The notes beneath the pieces are model-generated. The model was not told where the DNA came from and made no database searches. It worked only from the letters and a program-made list of their open reading frames with translations. DNA of 37,215 nt from Acidobacteriota bacterium (lineage in GTDB: Bacteria; Acidobacteriota; Thermoanaerobaculia; Thermoanaerobaculales; Thermoanaerobaculaceae). The translations under genes were made by a program, and so were the position numbers. Position 1 is the first letter of the stretch. Each line of letters starts with the position of its first letter. The stretch is taken from positions 1 through 37,215 of the forward strand of contig SCRJ01000096.1 of NCBI GenBank assembly GCA_004298115.1, in the 5' to 3' direction. Below are positions 7,880 to 16,129 of this stretch, in pieces.

Positions 7880-10800
7880 CGACCAGGCGGGCAGGCGTCC
7901 CGGGGTCCACGGCGCGCCGGCGGCGTCGAGGGCGGCGTCGAGCTTGACGAGGTCGCCGTCCAGGATCGACCGCAACTCGGCGAGCACCGGCGCGAACGCG
8001 GCGCACGCGTCGTCGTACGACCTCCGCATGGTGGCGGTCGGCGCCTGGGTGGTCGCCCACTGCGCGGCCACGATTCCCTGGACGCGGCCGACGATCGAGG
8101 GCGGCACCGGCTCGTTGTACCGCTCCATCACCTTGTCGCCGGAGAGCGCCCGCTGGATGCCGGCGAGCCGCCCGTCGAGGGAACGCGCCTGCTCGGCGAG
8201 CGCTGCGACGGGGGCCGGGGTCGCGGTCAGGGCCACCTCGATGCGGGCGAGGCGCCCGCGCGCCTCCTTCGCGGTCTCGACCGCGCCGAGGACCGCGCGC
8301 TGCAGGTGGGCGGTCTTCTCCTCGAAGGAGAAGACGGCGGCGCGGTCGCCGGCCTCGAGGGTTGCCAAGCCGAGGGGGACGACGCGGAACTGCAGCGGCC
8401 CCTCCGCCTCGGTGGTCACCCCGTTGACGCGGGTGGCGAGCCGCACGGCGTAGACCCCGGGAACGGCCATCGGTCCGCGGTCGGGGGCGTCCCAGGGGTC
8501 CGGTTCCTTCTTTTCGGACGGGAGCTCGGCCGGCGTCGACGGCGGGAAGCGAAGGTCCCACGCGACGCGGTGGAAGCCCTCTTCGGCCGGCCCCTCGATG
8601 CGGCGGACCACGTTTCCGCCGCTGTCGGTCACGGTCAGCACGACGGCGGGCTTCGCTTCGCGGGCCTCCGCGCGCAGCTGCTCCGGCGTGGGGTAGGGAG
8701 GCGCCACGCCCTTGCCCGCCGCCGCCTTCTCCGCCTCGTGGCGGAGCTCGCGGGCGGTCTTGGGGGTGCTCTTGAGGTAATAGGTGAACAGCGCCCCGAA
8801 CGGAGGGTTGGGGGCGGTGAAGTAGGCGTCGCCCTGGAACGACTTGCCCCGTCCCCCGAGCGGCGAACGCTCGATGTACGCGGCGGCGTCCCGCACCGGG
8901 AAGAGGGCCGCGGGTCGCTCGAGCGCGGCGCGGGTGAGGCCGCGCAGCGGCGTGATGTCGTCGAGGATGTAGAAGCCGCGACCGAACGTGGCGAGCACGA
9001 GGTCGCCGTCACGCTGCTGCACCGTCAGGTCGCGGACCGCGATCGTCGGCAAGCCTCCGTTCAGCTTCGTCCAGTGCCCGCCCGCGTCGTTGGAGAGATA
9101 GACGCCGAACTCGCAACCGGCGAACAGCAGCGCAGGGTCCACGGGGTCCTCGGTCACCGCGTAGACCACCTCGCCGGCCGGGAGGTCGGATGCGATCGAG
9201 GTCCAGGTGCGGCCGCGGTCGTTGCTGCGCAGGAGGTACGGCTTGAAGTCTCCGTCCTTGTGGTCGTCGAACGCGGCGTACACCGTGTCGGCGGCGTGCT
9301 TCGAGGCCTCGACGCGGCTGACCCAGCTCCGCGACGGCACCCCGGGGAACGCCTCCACCCTCCGCCAGGAGGTACCGCCGTCCTCGCTGACATCGATGAG
9401 GCCGTCGTCGGTGCCGACGTAGAGGAGCCCCTCCACCTTGGGCGACTCGGAGATCGCAGTGGCGTTGCCGTAGAACGAGGTCGACGCGTTCTTCGCCACC
9501 GCGTCGACCGGCCACACCCGGCCCATGACCGGCAGCGTGTTGCGGTCGATGCCGCGGGAGAGCTCGCCCGAGACGATCTTCCACGTGTCTCCCCGGTCGT
9601 CGCTGCGGAACAGCTTGTCGGCCGCGAAGTACAGGCGAGTGTGCGAATGGGGCGAGATGATCAGCGGGGAATCCCAGTTCCAGCGGTACGGCGCCTCGCC
9701 GTTGCCCTCCTGCGGCTTGATGTCGACCTCCTCGCCGCTCTTGCGGTCGTAGCGGACGAGACCGCCGTACTGCGACTCGGCGTACACGATCGCCGGGTCG
9801 GCGGGATCGATCCGGCTGACGAACCCGTCGCCGCCGGTCGTCACGAACCAGTCGGCGTTGGTGATGCCGTTGACCGACGTGGTGCGGGACGGCCCGCCGA
9901 GGGAGAAGTTGTCCTGAGTGCCGCCGTAGACGTTGTAGAACGGCCGCGCGTCGTCCACCGCGACGCGGTAGAACTGCGTCACCGGCAGGTTGGACTTGAA
10001 CTCCCAGGTCGCGCCGCGGTCGCGCGTCTCGTAGATCCCGCCGTCGCAACCGACGAGGAGGTGGTCCGTGTCGGCGGGGTCGATCCACATCGCGTGGTTG
10101 TCCACGTGCTTGGTCTTCTCGCCGACCTTGACGAAGGTCTTGCCGCCGTCCTCGGTGACGTGGAGCCAGGTGTCCATCGCGTACACACGCTCGGGGTTGG
10201 CGGGGTCGCAGACAAGCTCGTTGTAGTACTGCGGCGAGCTCGTCATGTAGGAGCTGCGCTTCTCCCATGACTCGCCGCGGTCGGTCGAGCGGAACACCCC
10301 TCCCTTGCCCTCGGCCGCCTCGACGATCGCATACACGACGTCCGGCGCGGAGGGCGCCACAGCGAGGCCGATGCGGCCGAGGTCGACGTCCTTGGGCAGC
10401 CCGCTCGTCAGCTTGCGCCACGTCTTGCCCGCGTCGGTGGACTTGTAGAGCGCGGACTCCGGGCCGCCGTCGATGATGGTCCAGGCGTGCCGGCGGCGCT
10501 GGTAGGCCGCGGCGTAGACCATGTCCGGGTCGCGCGGGTCGAGCGCGACGTCGCTGACGCCCGTGTTCTCCGAGATCTTCAGGACGGCGGTCCACGTCGC
10601 GCCGCCGTCGCTCGTCTTGTACAGGCCGCGGTCGCCGCCGGGCGCCCACAGCGGTCCCTGCGCGGCCACGTAGACGACCCGCGAGTCGCGGGGGTCGATC
10701 ACGATCTTCCCGATGTGCTCGGAGCGCTTCAGCCCGACATTGCGCCAGCTCTTGCCGCCGTCGTCGGAGCGGTAGACGCCGTCGCCCCACGACACCGAGC

Positions 10801-11182
10801 GCTGGCTGTTGTTCTCCCCGGTTCCGACCCAGACGGAGTTCGGGTTGCGGGGGTCCAGGGTCACGCACCCGATCGAATAGGAGCCCTCGCGGTCGAACAC
10901 CGGCGTCCACGTCGTGCCGGCGTTCTCGGTCTTCCAGACGCCGCCCGACGCCACGGCGACGAAGTAGCGCTCGGGGCGCGCCGGGTCGACGGCGAAATCG
11001 CCGATGCGTCCCGAGGTGAGCGCCGGGCCGATGCCGCGGAACGTGAGACCGGAGAACGTCGCGGCGGACATGACGTCCGCCTTGGGGGCGTCGACCGCGG
11101 CCGGTTTCCGGCCCGTCTCGGCGGCGACGCACGGCGCCGCCAACGCCAACGTGACGACCATCGCGAGTTCGCAGCTCCTCAT
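7871..11182 (-). CDS. Secreted BNR-repeat (sortilin/VPS10-like) beta-propeller protein
   Basis: A 1103-residue protein begins with a signal peptide (MRSCELAMVVTLALAAP..., cleavage near A20). GGGAGGA lies about 8 bases before the ATG at 11182. The first 700 residues contain many BNR/Asp-box repeats of the type SxDxGxTW, such as STDAGKTWRK, STDRGESWEK and SEDGGTSWRR. These build one or two beta-propellers of the sortilin N-terminal/exo-xylanase-like class. The C-terminal 350 residues have a strand-rich domain (VVLTVTDSGGNVVRRIEGP, then RVAWDLRFP) and a helical end. Such proteins are abundant in Acidobacteriota. Extracellular binding or glycoside hydrolysis is possible, but I see no specific catalytic residues and would not assign an activity. 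It reads into the hairpin shared with thrC. Confidence 0.83.
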   Translation of the reverse strand: MRSCELAMVVTLALAAPCVAAETGRKPAAVDAPKADVMSAATFSGLTFRGIGPALTSGRIGDFAVDPARPERYFVAVASGGVWKTENAGTTWTPVFDREGSYSIGCVTLDPRNPNSVWVGTGENNSQRSVSWGDGVYRSDDGGKSWRNVGLKRSEHIGKIVIDPRDSRVVYVAAQGPLWAPGGDRGLYKTSDGGATWTAVLKISENTGVSDVALDPRDPDMVYAAAYQRRRHAWTIIDGGPESALYKSTDAGKTWRKLTSGLPKDVDLGRIGLAVAPSAPDVVYAIVEAAEGKGGVFRSTDRGESWEKRSSYMTSSPQYYNELVCDPANPERVYAMDTWLHVTEDGGKTFVKVGEKTKHVDNHAMWIDPADTDHLLVGCDGGIYETRDRGATWEFKSNLPVTQFYRVAVDDARPFYNVYGGTQDNFSLGGPSRTTSVNGITNADWFVTTGGDGFVSRIDPADPAIVYAESQYGGLVRYDRKSGEEVDIKPQEGNGEAPYRWNWDSPLIISPHSHTRLYFAADKLFRSDDRGDTWKIVSGELSRGIDRNTLPVMGRVWPVDAVAKNASTSFYGNATAISESPKVEGLLYVGTDDGLIDVSEDGGTSWRRVEAFPGVPSRSWVSRVEASKHAADTVYAAFDDHKDGDFKPYLLRSNDRGRTWTSIASDLPAGEVVYAVTEDPVDPALLFAGCEFGVYLSNDAGGHWTKLNGGLPTIAVRDLTVQQRDGDLVLATFGRGFYILDDITPLRGLTRAALERPAALFPVRDAAAYIERSPLGGRGKSFQGDAYFTAPNPPFGALFTYYLKSTPKTARELRHEAEKAAAGKGVAPPYPTPEQLRAEAREAKPAVVLTVTDSGGNVVRRIEGPAEEGFHRVAWDLRFPPSTPAELPSEKKEPDPWDAPDRGPMAVPGVYAVRLATRVNGVTTEAEGPLQFRVVPLGLATLEAGDRAAVFSFEEKTAHLQRAVLGAVETAKEARGRLARIEVALTATPAPVAALAEQARSLDGRLAGIQRALSGDKVMERYNEPVPPSIVGRVQGIVAAQWATTQAPTATMRRSYDDACAAFAPVLAELRSILDGDLVKLDAALDAAGAPWTPGRLPAWSKE

Positions 11183-11308
11183 GGTGATCCTCCCTGCGAT
11201 CGTGCCGCGCGAACCCTACCTCCACCGGCGCCCGGGGCGCAACCGGCGCGGGCGCACGGACGAGTCGGCGGCGCGCCGCCCTCCCGGTCGGCGCACGCCC
11301 GGTCCGCG

Positions 11309-13576
11309 TCAGGATGAGCGGCGCAGGAAGTCGGCCAGGCCCTCGGCGGGAAGGTCGATCGAGAGGTACCAACCCTGGCCGTACGGGCACTGCAGCGCGG
11401 CGAGCGCGTCGGCTTGGGCCTGGTGCTCGATCCCCTCGGCGATCACCTCGATGTTGAGGCCGCGGCCGAGGCGGACGATCGCCTGCACCAGCGCGCCTGC
11501 CCCCTTGTCGGTCGTGATCCCGTCCACGAAGACCCGGTCGATCTTCACGATGTCCACCGGGAAGCGCCGCAGGTGGGACAGGGACGAGTAGCCGGTCCCG
11601 AAATCGTCGAGGGCGACCTTGACGCCGAGCGCCTTGATCCGGTTGAGGTGGACGGCGGTCTTCTCCGAGTCGAGAAGGATCGCCCCTTCGGTGATCTCGA
11701 GCACGAGCCGGCCCGGCTCGATGCCGGTGTCCCTGAGAACCTGTGCCACCTCGTCCACGAGAGCGGCGTCCTGGAGGTGGGTTGGAGAGATGTTCACGCT
11801 CAACAGAAAGCCGGTCGGGAGCTCCACGTCCGAGCGCAGCGCCTGCAGCGTCTCGCAGGCGCGGCGCAGCACCCAGCGGTCGATCTGGACCATGAGGCCC
11901 GCCTGCTCGGCGAGGGGCAAGAACGCCGACGCGGGCAGAAGCCCGCGGGCGGGGTGCTCCCAGCGCACGAGCGCCTCGACGCCGATGGCGCGCCCGTGGG
12001 CGAGGGAGAACATCGGCTGGTAGTGCACCGCGAGCTGCCCGTGCTCGAGGGCGTGCTGCAGCTCGCCCTCGAACTCGAGGCGCTGCAGGGCGTCGGCGTG
12101 CATCGTCTCCTCGAACGTCACGATCCGCCCCTTGCCCTGTGTCTTGGCGACGTTCTTGGCGGTGTCGGCGTTGCGCAGCAGCGCCTCGGCGCTCGAAGCG
12201 CCGAGCCCCTCCACCGCGATGCCGATGCTCGCGCGCAGCCACATCCGTCGCTCGCCGACGCTGAAAGGCTCCGCGAAGAGCGCGAGGATGCGCTCGGCGG
12301 TCGCCGCCGCGTCCTCCGCCGAGGTGACGTCCTCGATCAGGACCGCGAACTCGTCGCCGCCGAAGCGGGCCATCGCGTCCCCGGAGCGCACGCAGGTCCG
12401 CAGGCGGTCCGCGAAACCGATCAGCACCTCGTCGCCGGCGGCGTGGCCCAGGCTGTCGTTGATGAGCTTGAAGTCGTCGAGGTCGAGGAACAGGATGGCG
12501 ACGAGCTGCCCGGGCAGTCTCCGGCGCGACAGGGCGTGGTTGACGCGGTCGAGGAAGAGGGCGCGGTTGGGGAGGTTCGTCAGAAGGTCGTGGAGGGCCT
12601 GGTACACGTTCTGGGATGCCAGCAGCCGTTGTTCCTCGTACAGGCGGGCGTTGGCGATCGCGGCCGCCGCCTGTTCGCCGAAGAGACTGAGCGCGCGGAG
12701 CTGATGGCGCGTGTAGGCGCGGCCCGGCGCGGCGTTGACGTTGAGCACGCCCAAGAGCACGTCGCGGTAGACGAGGGGGACCGACATCGAGCTCGTCGGC
12801 GGCTGCGCCGCCCCGGATCCCGCGGGCCACTTTTCAGGTTCGAGGACGCCGGTGACGAGCACCGGCTCGCGCGTCTGGGCGACCTGGCCGGCGACGCCTT
12901 CGCCGAACTTGAGGCGGGCCCCGCGCGCCCCGCTGCTGCCCGAGACGCTCACGGTGCGCAGTTCGCCGTCGCCGTGGACCAGCATGATCGAGCCGTCGTG
13001 GGTGTCGAGGAGCTCGTTGGCGCACTCGAGGATCGTCCGCAGCACCTCCTCGAGGTCGAGGACCAGGTTCATCGCCTTGGCGGCCTCGAGCAGCGTGCTC
13101 ACCTCCCGCAGGCGGTTGGTGAGAGCCGCGGTGAGCACCCGCTCGTCGATCAGGAGCTTGGTGAGACGCCGGAGCTGGAGTTCCTTCTCGATGGCGTACG
13201 CGCAGAAGAGGATGACCGTCGCCAGGAGACCGCCCCGCAGGACGATCGGCGGCACCCATGCCGGCGGGCGGACGTCGTGCCAGGCCGTGACGGTGACCAG
13301 CGCCACGACCGCCGCGAAGAGGAGCGAGAGGGTCAACAGCCAGAGCTGCAGGCGGCGGTGCTCGACGGCCTCGAGCGTGGGTGTCTCGAAGCTGCGCAGA
13401 CCGGCGATGCGTGCGGCTCGCTCGGTCAGGTTTCGGCTGGCGTCGAACCCGGACGAGGTCACGGCCGCGACACGCCCCTTCGCCATGCGCTGCGGCCGCG
13501 GGGCGTCCGGCGAGTGCACGCCAGCGGCGTGCCACCTGCCGGCCACGGTCGGGCGAATTCGATCATGCGCGATCAT
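11309..13576 (-). CDS. GAF-GGDEF-EAL cyclic-di-GMP enzyme with two membrane segments
   Basis: The product is about 755 residues from ATG 13576; a TTG at 13597 and an ATG at 13486 are alternative starts and none has a clear ribosome site. Two membrane segments lie at about 80-100 and 108-130, then a coiled region, a GAF domain (about 165-310), GGDEF (about 325-480) and EAL (about 495-740). The GGDEF motif is intact, with an RxxD inhibitory site (RSGD) before it. The EAL domain keeps EALVRW, NISP, EITE, DDFGTGYSSL, the lysine in VKIDR and AEGIE, so both synthesis and breakdown of cyclic di-GMP look possible. It is the last gene of a run with HD-GYP, smpB and cytochrome c genes. Confidence 0.9.
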   Translation of the reverse strand: MIAHDRIRPTVAGRWHAAGVHSPDAPRPQRMAKGRVAAVTSSGFDASRNLTERAARIAGLRSFETPTLEAVEHRRLQLWLLTLSLLFAAVVALVTVTAWHDVRPPAWVPPIVLRGGLLATVILFCAYAIEKELQLRRLTKLLIDERVLTAALTNRLREVSTLLEAAKAMNLVLDLEEVLRTILECANELLDTHDGSIMLVHGDGELRTVSVSGSSGARGARLKFGEGVAGQVAQTREPVLVTGVLEPEKWPAGSGAAQPPTSSMSVPLVYRDVLLGVLNVNAAPGRAYTRHQLRALSLFGEQAAAAIANARLYEEQRLLASQNVYQALHDLLTNLPNRALFLDRVNHALSRRRLPGQLVAILFLDLDDFKLINDSLGHAAGDEVLIGFADRLRTCVRSGDAMARFGGDEFAVLIEDVTSAEDAAATAERILALFAEPFSVGERRMWLRASIGIAVEGLGASSAEALLRNADTAKNVAKTQGKGRIVTFEETMHADALQRLEFEGELQHALEHGQLAVHYQPMFSLAHGRAIGVEALVRWEHPARGLLPASAFLPLAEQAGLMVQIDRWVLRRACETLQALRSDVELPTGFLLSVNISPTHLQDAALVDEVAQVLRDTGIEPGRLVLEITEGAILLDSEKTAVHLNRIKALGVKVALDDFGTGYSSLSHLRRFPVDIVKIDRVFVDGITTDKGAGALVQAIVRLGRGLNIEVIAEGIEHQAQADALAALQCPYGQGWYLSIDLPAEGLADFLRRSS

Positions 13577-13645
13577 GCTACTACGATGCGGGAGCAAGCG
13601 TCCACAGCGCCGCGAGCGCCCGCGTCCGCCGCGTCGGCGCCGCGC

Positions 13646-14035
13646 CTACTCGAACAGCAGATAGCGGGCGAGCGCGCTGACGCGTGCCGGGTCGGCGAAC
13701 AGCGCCGGCATGTCCGATTTGTAGCGCGAGGCCAGGGTCGCCAGCCGCGGGTCCGCCAGCTTGAATGCGACCGGTTGGTGCAGGAACCGCGCGAGCGTGT
13801 CCTCGTCCCAGTGCGCTCGCAGCCCGTGCAGCGCCGGGCCGGTGTTGGTCCCCTCGCGACCGTGGCCGTGGCAGGTCGGGCACGGTTCGGCGAGATAGAC
13901 GAGCCGGCCGGGCGACGGGGTCGCGGCTGCGGCGGCCGGGCCGGGCGCGTCGCCGGACGGCGAGCACGCGGCCGCAATCGAACCGGCGGCCAGCACCGCG
14001 GCGCGCACGAGAAATCCCCAGGCCACGAGCGTCAT
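13646..14035 (-). CDS. Small c-type cytochrome, probable lipoprotein
   Basis: A 129-residue protein has a hydrophobic N-terminus and a lipobox-like AAAC (C24), then a Pro/Ala linker, a single heme-attachment motif CPTCH (about residues 52-56), and a later MPALF that offers the axial methionine. This is a class I cytochrome c held at the periplasmic face, likely moving electrons between respiratory complexes. It lies 22 bases after smpB and 69 bases before the GGDEF-EAL gene on the same strand. No cytochrome maturation or oxidase genes are near, so its partner is unknown. The distance from CxxCH to the methionine and the total length fit a small mono-heme domain. Confidence 0.82.
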   Translation of the reverse strand: MTLVAWGFLVRAAVLAAGSIAAACSPSGDAPGPAAAAATPSPGRLVYLAEPCPTCHGHGREGTNTGPALHGLRAHWDEDTLARFLHQPVAFKLADPRLATLASRYKSDMPALFADPARVSALARYLLFE

Positions 14036-14057
14036 GGTACCGCGCGCGCCGTCGTCC

Positions 14058-14504
14058 CTAGCGGCGGTCCTTCATCGCGGCCGCGGCTTCGCGGTCGAGG
14101 GTGCGGCGCTTGAGCGTCTCGCGCTTGTCGTGCAGTTTCTTGCCGCGAACCAGGGCGAGTTCGACCTTGATCCAGTTGCCCTCGACCGCGATCGCCAGCG
14201 GCACGACGGTGAGGCCTTTCTCCGCCACCTTGCTCGCGAGGCGGATGATGTCGCGCTTGGCGAGGAGCAGCTTGCGGCGGCGGGTGGGGTCGTGCGTGGC
14301 GTACCCCGCGTTCTCATACGGAGGGACGTGAACGTCGGCGAGGAACGCCTCGCCGGCCTCGAACGCGACCCAGCCCTCCTGGATCTTGGCGTGGCTCTCC
14401 CGAATCGACTTGACCTCGCCGCCGGTGAGGACGATGCCGGCCGTGACCCGCTCGAGGATCTCGTACTCGAAGCAGGCCTTGCGGTTCGAGGCCAACACCT
14501 TCAT
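14058..14504 (-). CDS. smpB: SsrA-binding protein SmpB
   Basis: The 148-residue protein shows the SmpB pattern throughout: NRKACFEYEILERVTAGIVLTGGEVKSIR at the N-terminus, then YENAGYATHDPTRRRKLLL, and a C-terminal tail with GKKLHDKRETLKRR. It binds tmRNA and delivers it to stalled ribosomes for trans-translation. The ssrA gene itself is not seen in the window. The ATG at 14504 overlaps the stop of the HD-GYP gene as ATGA, so translation is probably coupled to it. Coupling of smpB to a cyclic-di-GMP phosphodiesterase-type gene is not its usual setting. The cytochrome c gene follows after 22 bases. Confidence 0.96.
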   Translation of the reverse strand: MKVLASNRKACFEYEILERVTAGIVLTGGEVKSIRESHAKIQEGWVAFEAGEAFLADVHVPPYENAGYATHDPTRRRKLLLAKRDIIRLASKVAEKGLTVVPLAIAVEGNWIKVELALVRGKKLHDKRETLKRRTLDREAAAAMKDRR

Positions 14505-15988
14505 GAGCGGATGGCCTCGGCCAGCGCCGGCACGAGCTCGGGGTCGAACTGGCGGCCGGCCTCGGCGCCGATCACGTCGAGGGCGGCATCGCGCGGCAGC
14601 TGGCGGCGGTAGGAGGCCGGCGAGGTGAGCACGTCGTAGACCTCCGCCAGGTGGATGATGCGGCTCGCGAGCGGAATGGAGCGTCCTGCGAGGTGCTGCG
14701 GGTAGCCGCCGCCGTCCCAGCGCTCGTGATGGTGGCGGATGGCGCCCGCGAGGTCGCCGGGAAACTCGGAGGCCTCCACGATGCGAGCGCCCACCACCGG
14801 GTGCCGATGGTAGAGCCGCTGCTCCGGCTCGCCGGGGCGTTCGAGGCGGTACACGCGGGCGTAGTCGAGCTCACGCATGCCGACGTCGTGGAGGTACGCC
14901 GCAACGGTGATCAGCTCGTCCTGGTCCTCGGGAAGACGCAGGACGGCGGCCATCCGCTGCGAGATCTCCGAGGTGGCCTGCGAGTGCTGCCGGAGATGCG
15001 GAAAAGCGGTCTCGCCCGGCTCGAGCAGGACGCGGGCAAGGTTGCGGGCGGCCCGGCGGTAGTCGCGCAGCAACCGCGCGAGCTCGAGGTCATGGGCCGC
15101 TGCCGCGAAGACCGGGCCGGCGGACGTCGCCCCGGCGGGGGTGACGAGCGAAAGGGCGACCGCGACGGGCGGGCCGGCCATCAGCACCTCGGTCCGGATC
15201 TCCTCGGCGCGCGTCGCGCGTCCGCCGCTGGGCTGGCTGTCCCATCCCCACGTCTCCGCCGGAGGCGCCTTCACGCCGGACGCGAGGAAGGCGCGCGCCT
15301 GGTGCGCGGCGACCGCGCCCTGGTGCTGCGGGTCGAGCGCCGTCGCGTGCAGCGCGAGGGCGCGGGCGCTGCGCCCGTCGGTGATGGTGAGCACGGCGGC
15401 AGCAACCTCGGGAAGGCGGGCCAACGAGCGCACGAGGGCGGTGAGGTCCTCGACGATCCAACGGTGAGGGAGGGCGGCGGCGGGCGGCGCAACCGGCGGC
15501 AGGCCCAAGTCCTCCAGGGGACCGCCGGCCGTCAGGAGCGCGCCCCCGCGTTCCGCCACGAAGCGTTCGAGCGCCCCGGCGATGCCGCGCGCCACGGACA
15601 CATCCCCGGGAGCGAACGCCGCCCGCCGGGACTTGTCGCGGGCGTCGACGAGGCCCACCATGCGGCCCGCAAGCGTGAGCGGGATCGTCATCAGGCGCGA
15701 GGTGAGGGCGCCCTCGAGCAGCGGCTGCAGCGCGGGGAACTCCTGCGGCGTGTTGACGTACGCCGGCCCGGTCCGGTTGCGGCGGGCCCAGTCCAGGAGC
15801 GGGTGCCCGAGAGGCAGCGCCGCTGCCAGCGCGTCCCGGCGCCCGAACCCGTAGCTGGTGGCGAGCTCGAACGTGCCCTCGCTCCCCTCGAGGTAGAGCG
15901 CGGCCTTGGTCGCCTGGAGCTCCTCCATGCATCGGTAAAGGATCTCCTTGGCGCGCTTTTCGCACTCGCTGTCCCAGGACGGCAGCAT
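14501..15988 (-). CDS. GAF/HD-GYP protein, probable cyclic-di-GMP phosphodiesterase
   Basis: The 495-residue product starts at ATG 15988 (MLPSWDSECEKRAKEILY). An N-terminal GAF domain covers about residues 8-145; a less conserved middle region may be a second sensory domain; HD-GYP covers about 320-490. Signature residues are present: H in HSQATSEISQ, HD in YLHDVGMREL, HHHERWDGGGYP for the GYP motif, and HLAEVYDVLTSPASYR in place of the usual ADVYD (Asp to Glu at one position). The family hydrolyses cyclic di-GMP to GMP. It is the first gene of the smpB run and its last bases overlap the smpB start. Its promoter region contains the palindrome at 16015-16048. Confidence 0.87.
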   Translation of the reverse strand: MLPSWDSECEKRAKEILYRCMEELQATKAALYLEGSEGTFELATSYGFGRRDALAAALPLGHPLLDWARRNRTGPAYVNTPQEFPALQPLLEGALTSRLMTIPLTLAGRMVGLVDARDKSRRAAFAPGDVSVARGIAGALERFVAERGGALLTAGGPLEDLGLPPVAPPAAALPHRWIVEDLTALVRSLARLPEVAAAVLTITDGRSARALALHATALDPQHQGAVAAHQARAFLASGVKAPPAETWGWDSQPSGGRATRAEEIRTEVLMAGPPVAVALSLVTPAGATSAGPVFAAAAHDLELARLLRDYRRAARNLARVLLEPGETAFPHLRQHSQATSEISQRMAAVLRLPEDQDELITVAAYLHDVGMRELDYARVYRLERPGEPEQRLYHRHPVVGARIVEASEFPGDLAGAIRHHHERWDGGGYPQHLAGRSIPLASRIIHLAEVYDVLTSPASYRRQLPRDAALDVIGAEAGRQFDPELVPALAEAIRS

Positions 15989-16005
15989 GATGGCTCCCGT
16001 GGCGA

Positions 16006-16034
16006 AGTCTAGCACCGCGATGTGTGGCTGCCGA
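16006..16034 (-). promoter_or_regulatory. Candidate promoter for the HD-GYP-smpB operon
   Basis: On the minus strand TCGGCA (16034-16029) and TAGACT (16011-16006) are separated by exactly 17 bases, a sigma-70-type layout with four of six -35 bases matching TTGACA. The -10 lies 17 bases before the ATG. The -35 and most of the spacer are inside the palindrome at 16015-16048, so a bound regulator would block it. Confidence 0.45.
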
Positions 16035-16048
16035 GCCACACATTGCGG
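16015..16048. promoter_or_regulatory. 34-bp palindrome with GTGTGG-N8-CCACAC core between HD-GYP and lpxC
   Basis: Arms 16015-16029 and 16034-16048 pair over 15 positions, with only 16019/16044 not Watson-Crick (a G:T pair) and a 4-base centre GCCG. The core 16022-16041 is GTGTGG-N8-CCACAC. The same core and spacing recur at 17134-17153. The centre is about 85 bp upstream of the start expected from the sigma-54 promoter of lpxC, a normal position for an enhancer-binding regulator. It lies between divergent start codons, so it is not a terminator for either gene. Confidence 0.65.
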
Positions 16049-16090
16049 TTTCGACGCCACAGGGGGGCGGCCCAACGCCGCCCCCGAGCC

Positions 16091-16107
16091 TGGCACGCTC
16101 CTCGCTT
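16091..16107 (+). promoter_or_regulatory. Sigma-54 (-24/-12) type promoter for lpxC
   Basis: TGGCACG begins at 16091 and CGCTT follows at 16103, giving GG (16092-16093) and GC (16104-16105) with exactly 10 bases between, as RpoN holoenzyme requires; only the base before GC (C in place of T) departs from TGGCACG-N4-TTGCW. Transcription would start near 16117, leaving a short leader with GGAGGCG before the ATG at 16130. The neighbouring operon encodes a sigma-54 activator. Confidence 0.6.
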
Positions 16108-16129
16108 GGCAGAGCACCGGAGGCGAGCG

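Noticed and set aside
7847-10270. Plus-strand open frame of 807 codons opposite the BNR gene
   Set aside because: Antisense shadow of the BNR repeats; its regularity comes from the repeats on the other strand.
9009-12830. Minus-strand open frame of 1273 codons spanning the BNR gene and the GGDEF-EAL gene
   Set aside because: It runs in another frame through two well-supported genes and the gap between them; the product is Arg/Pro/Gly-rich without domains.
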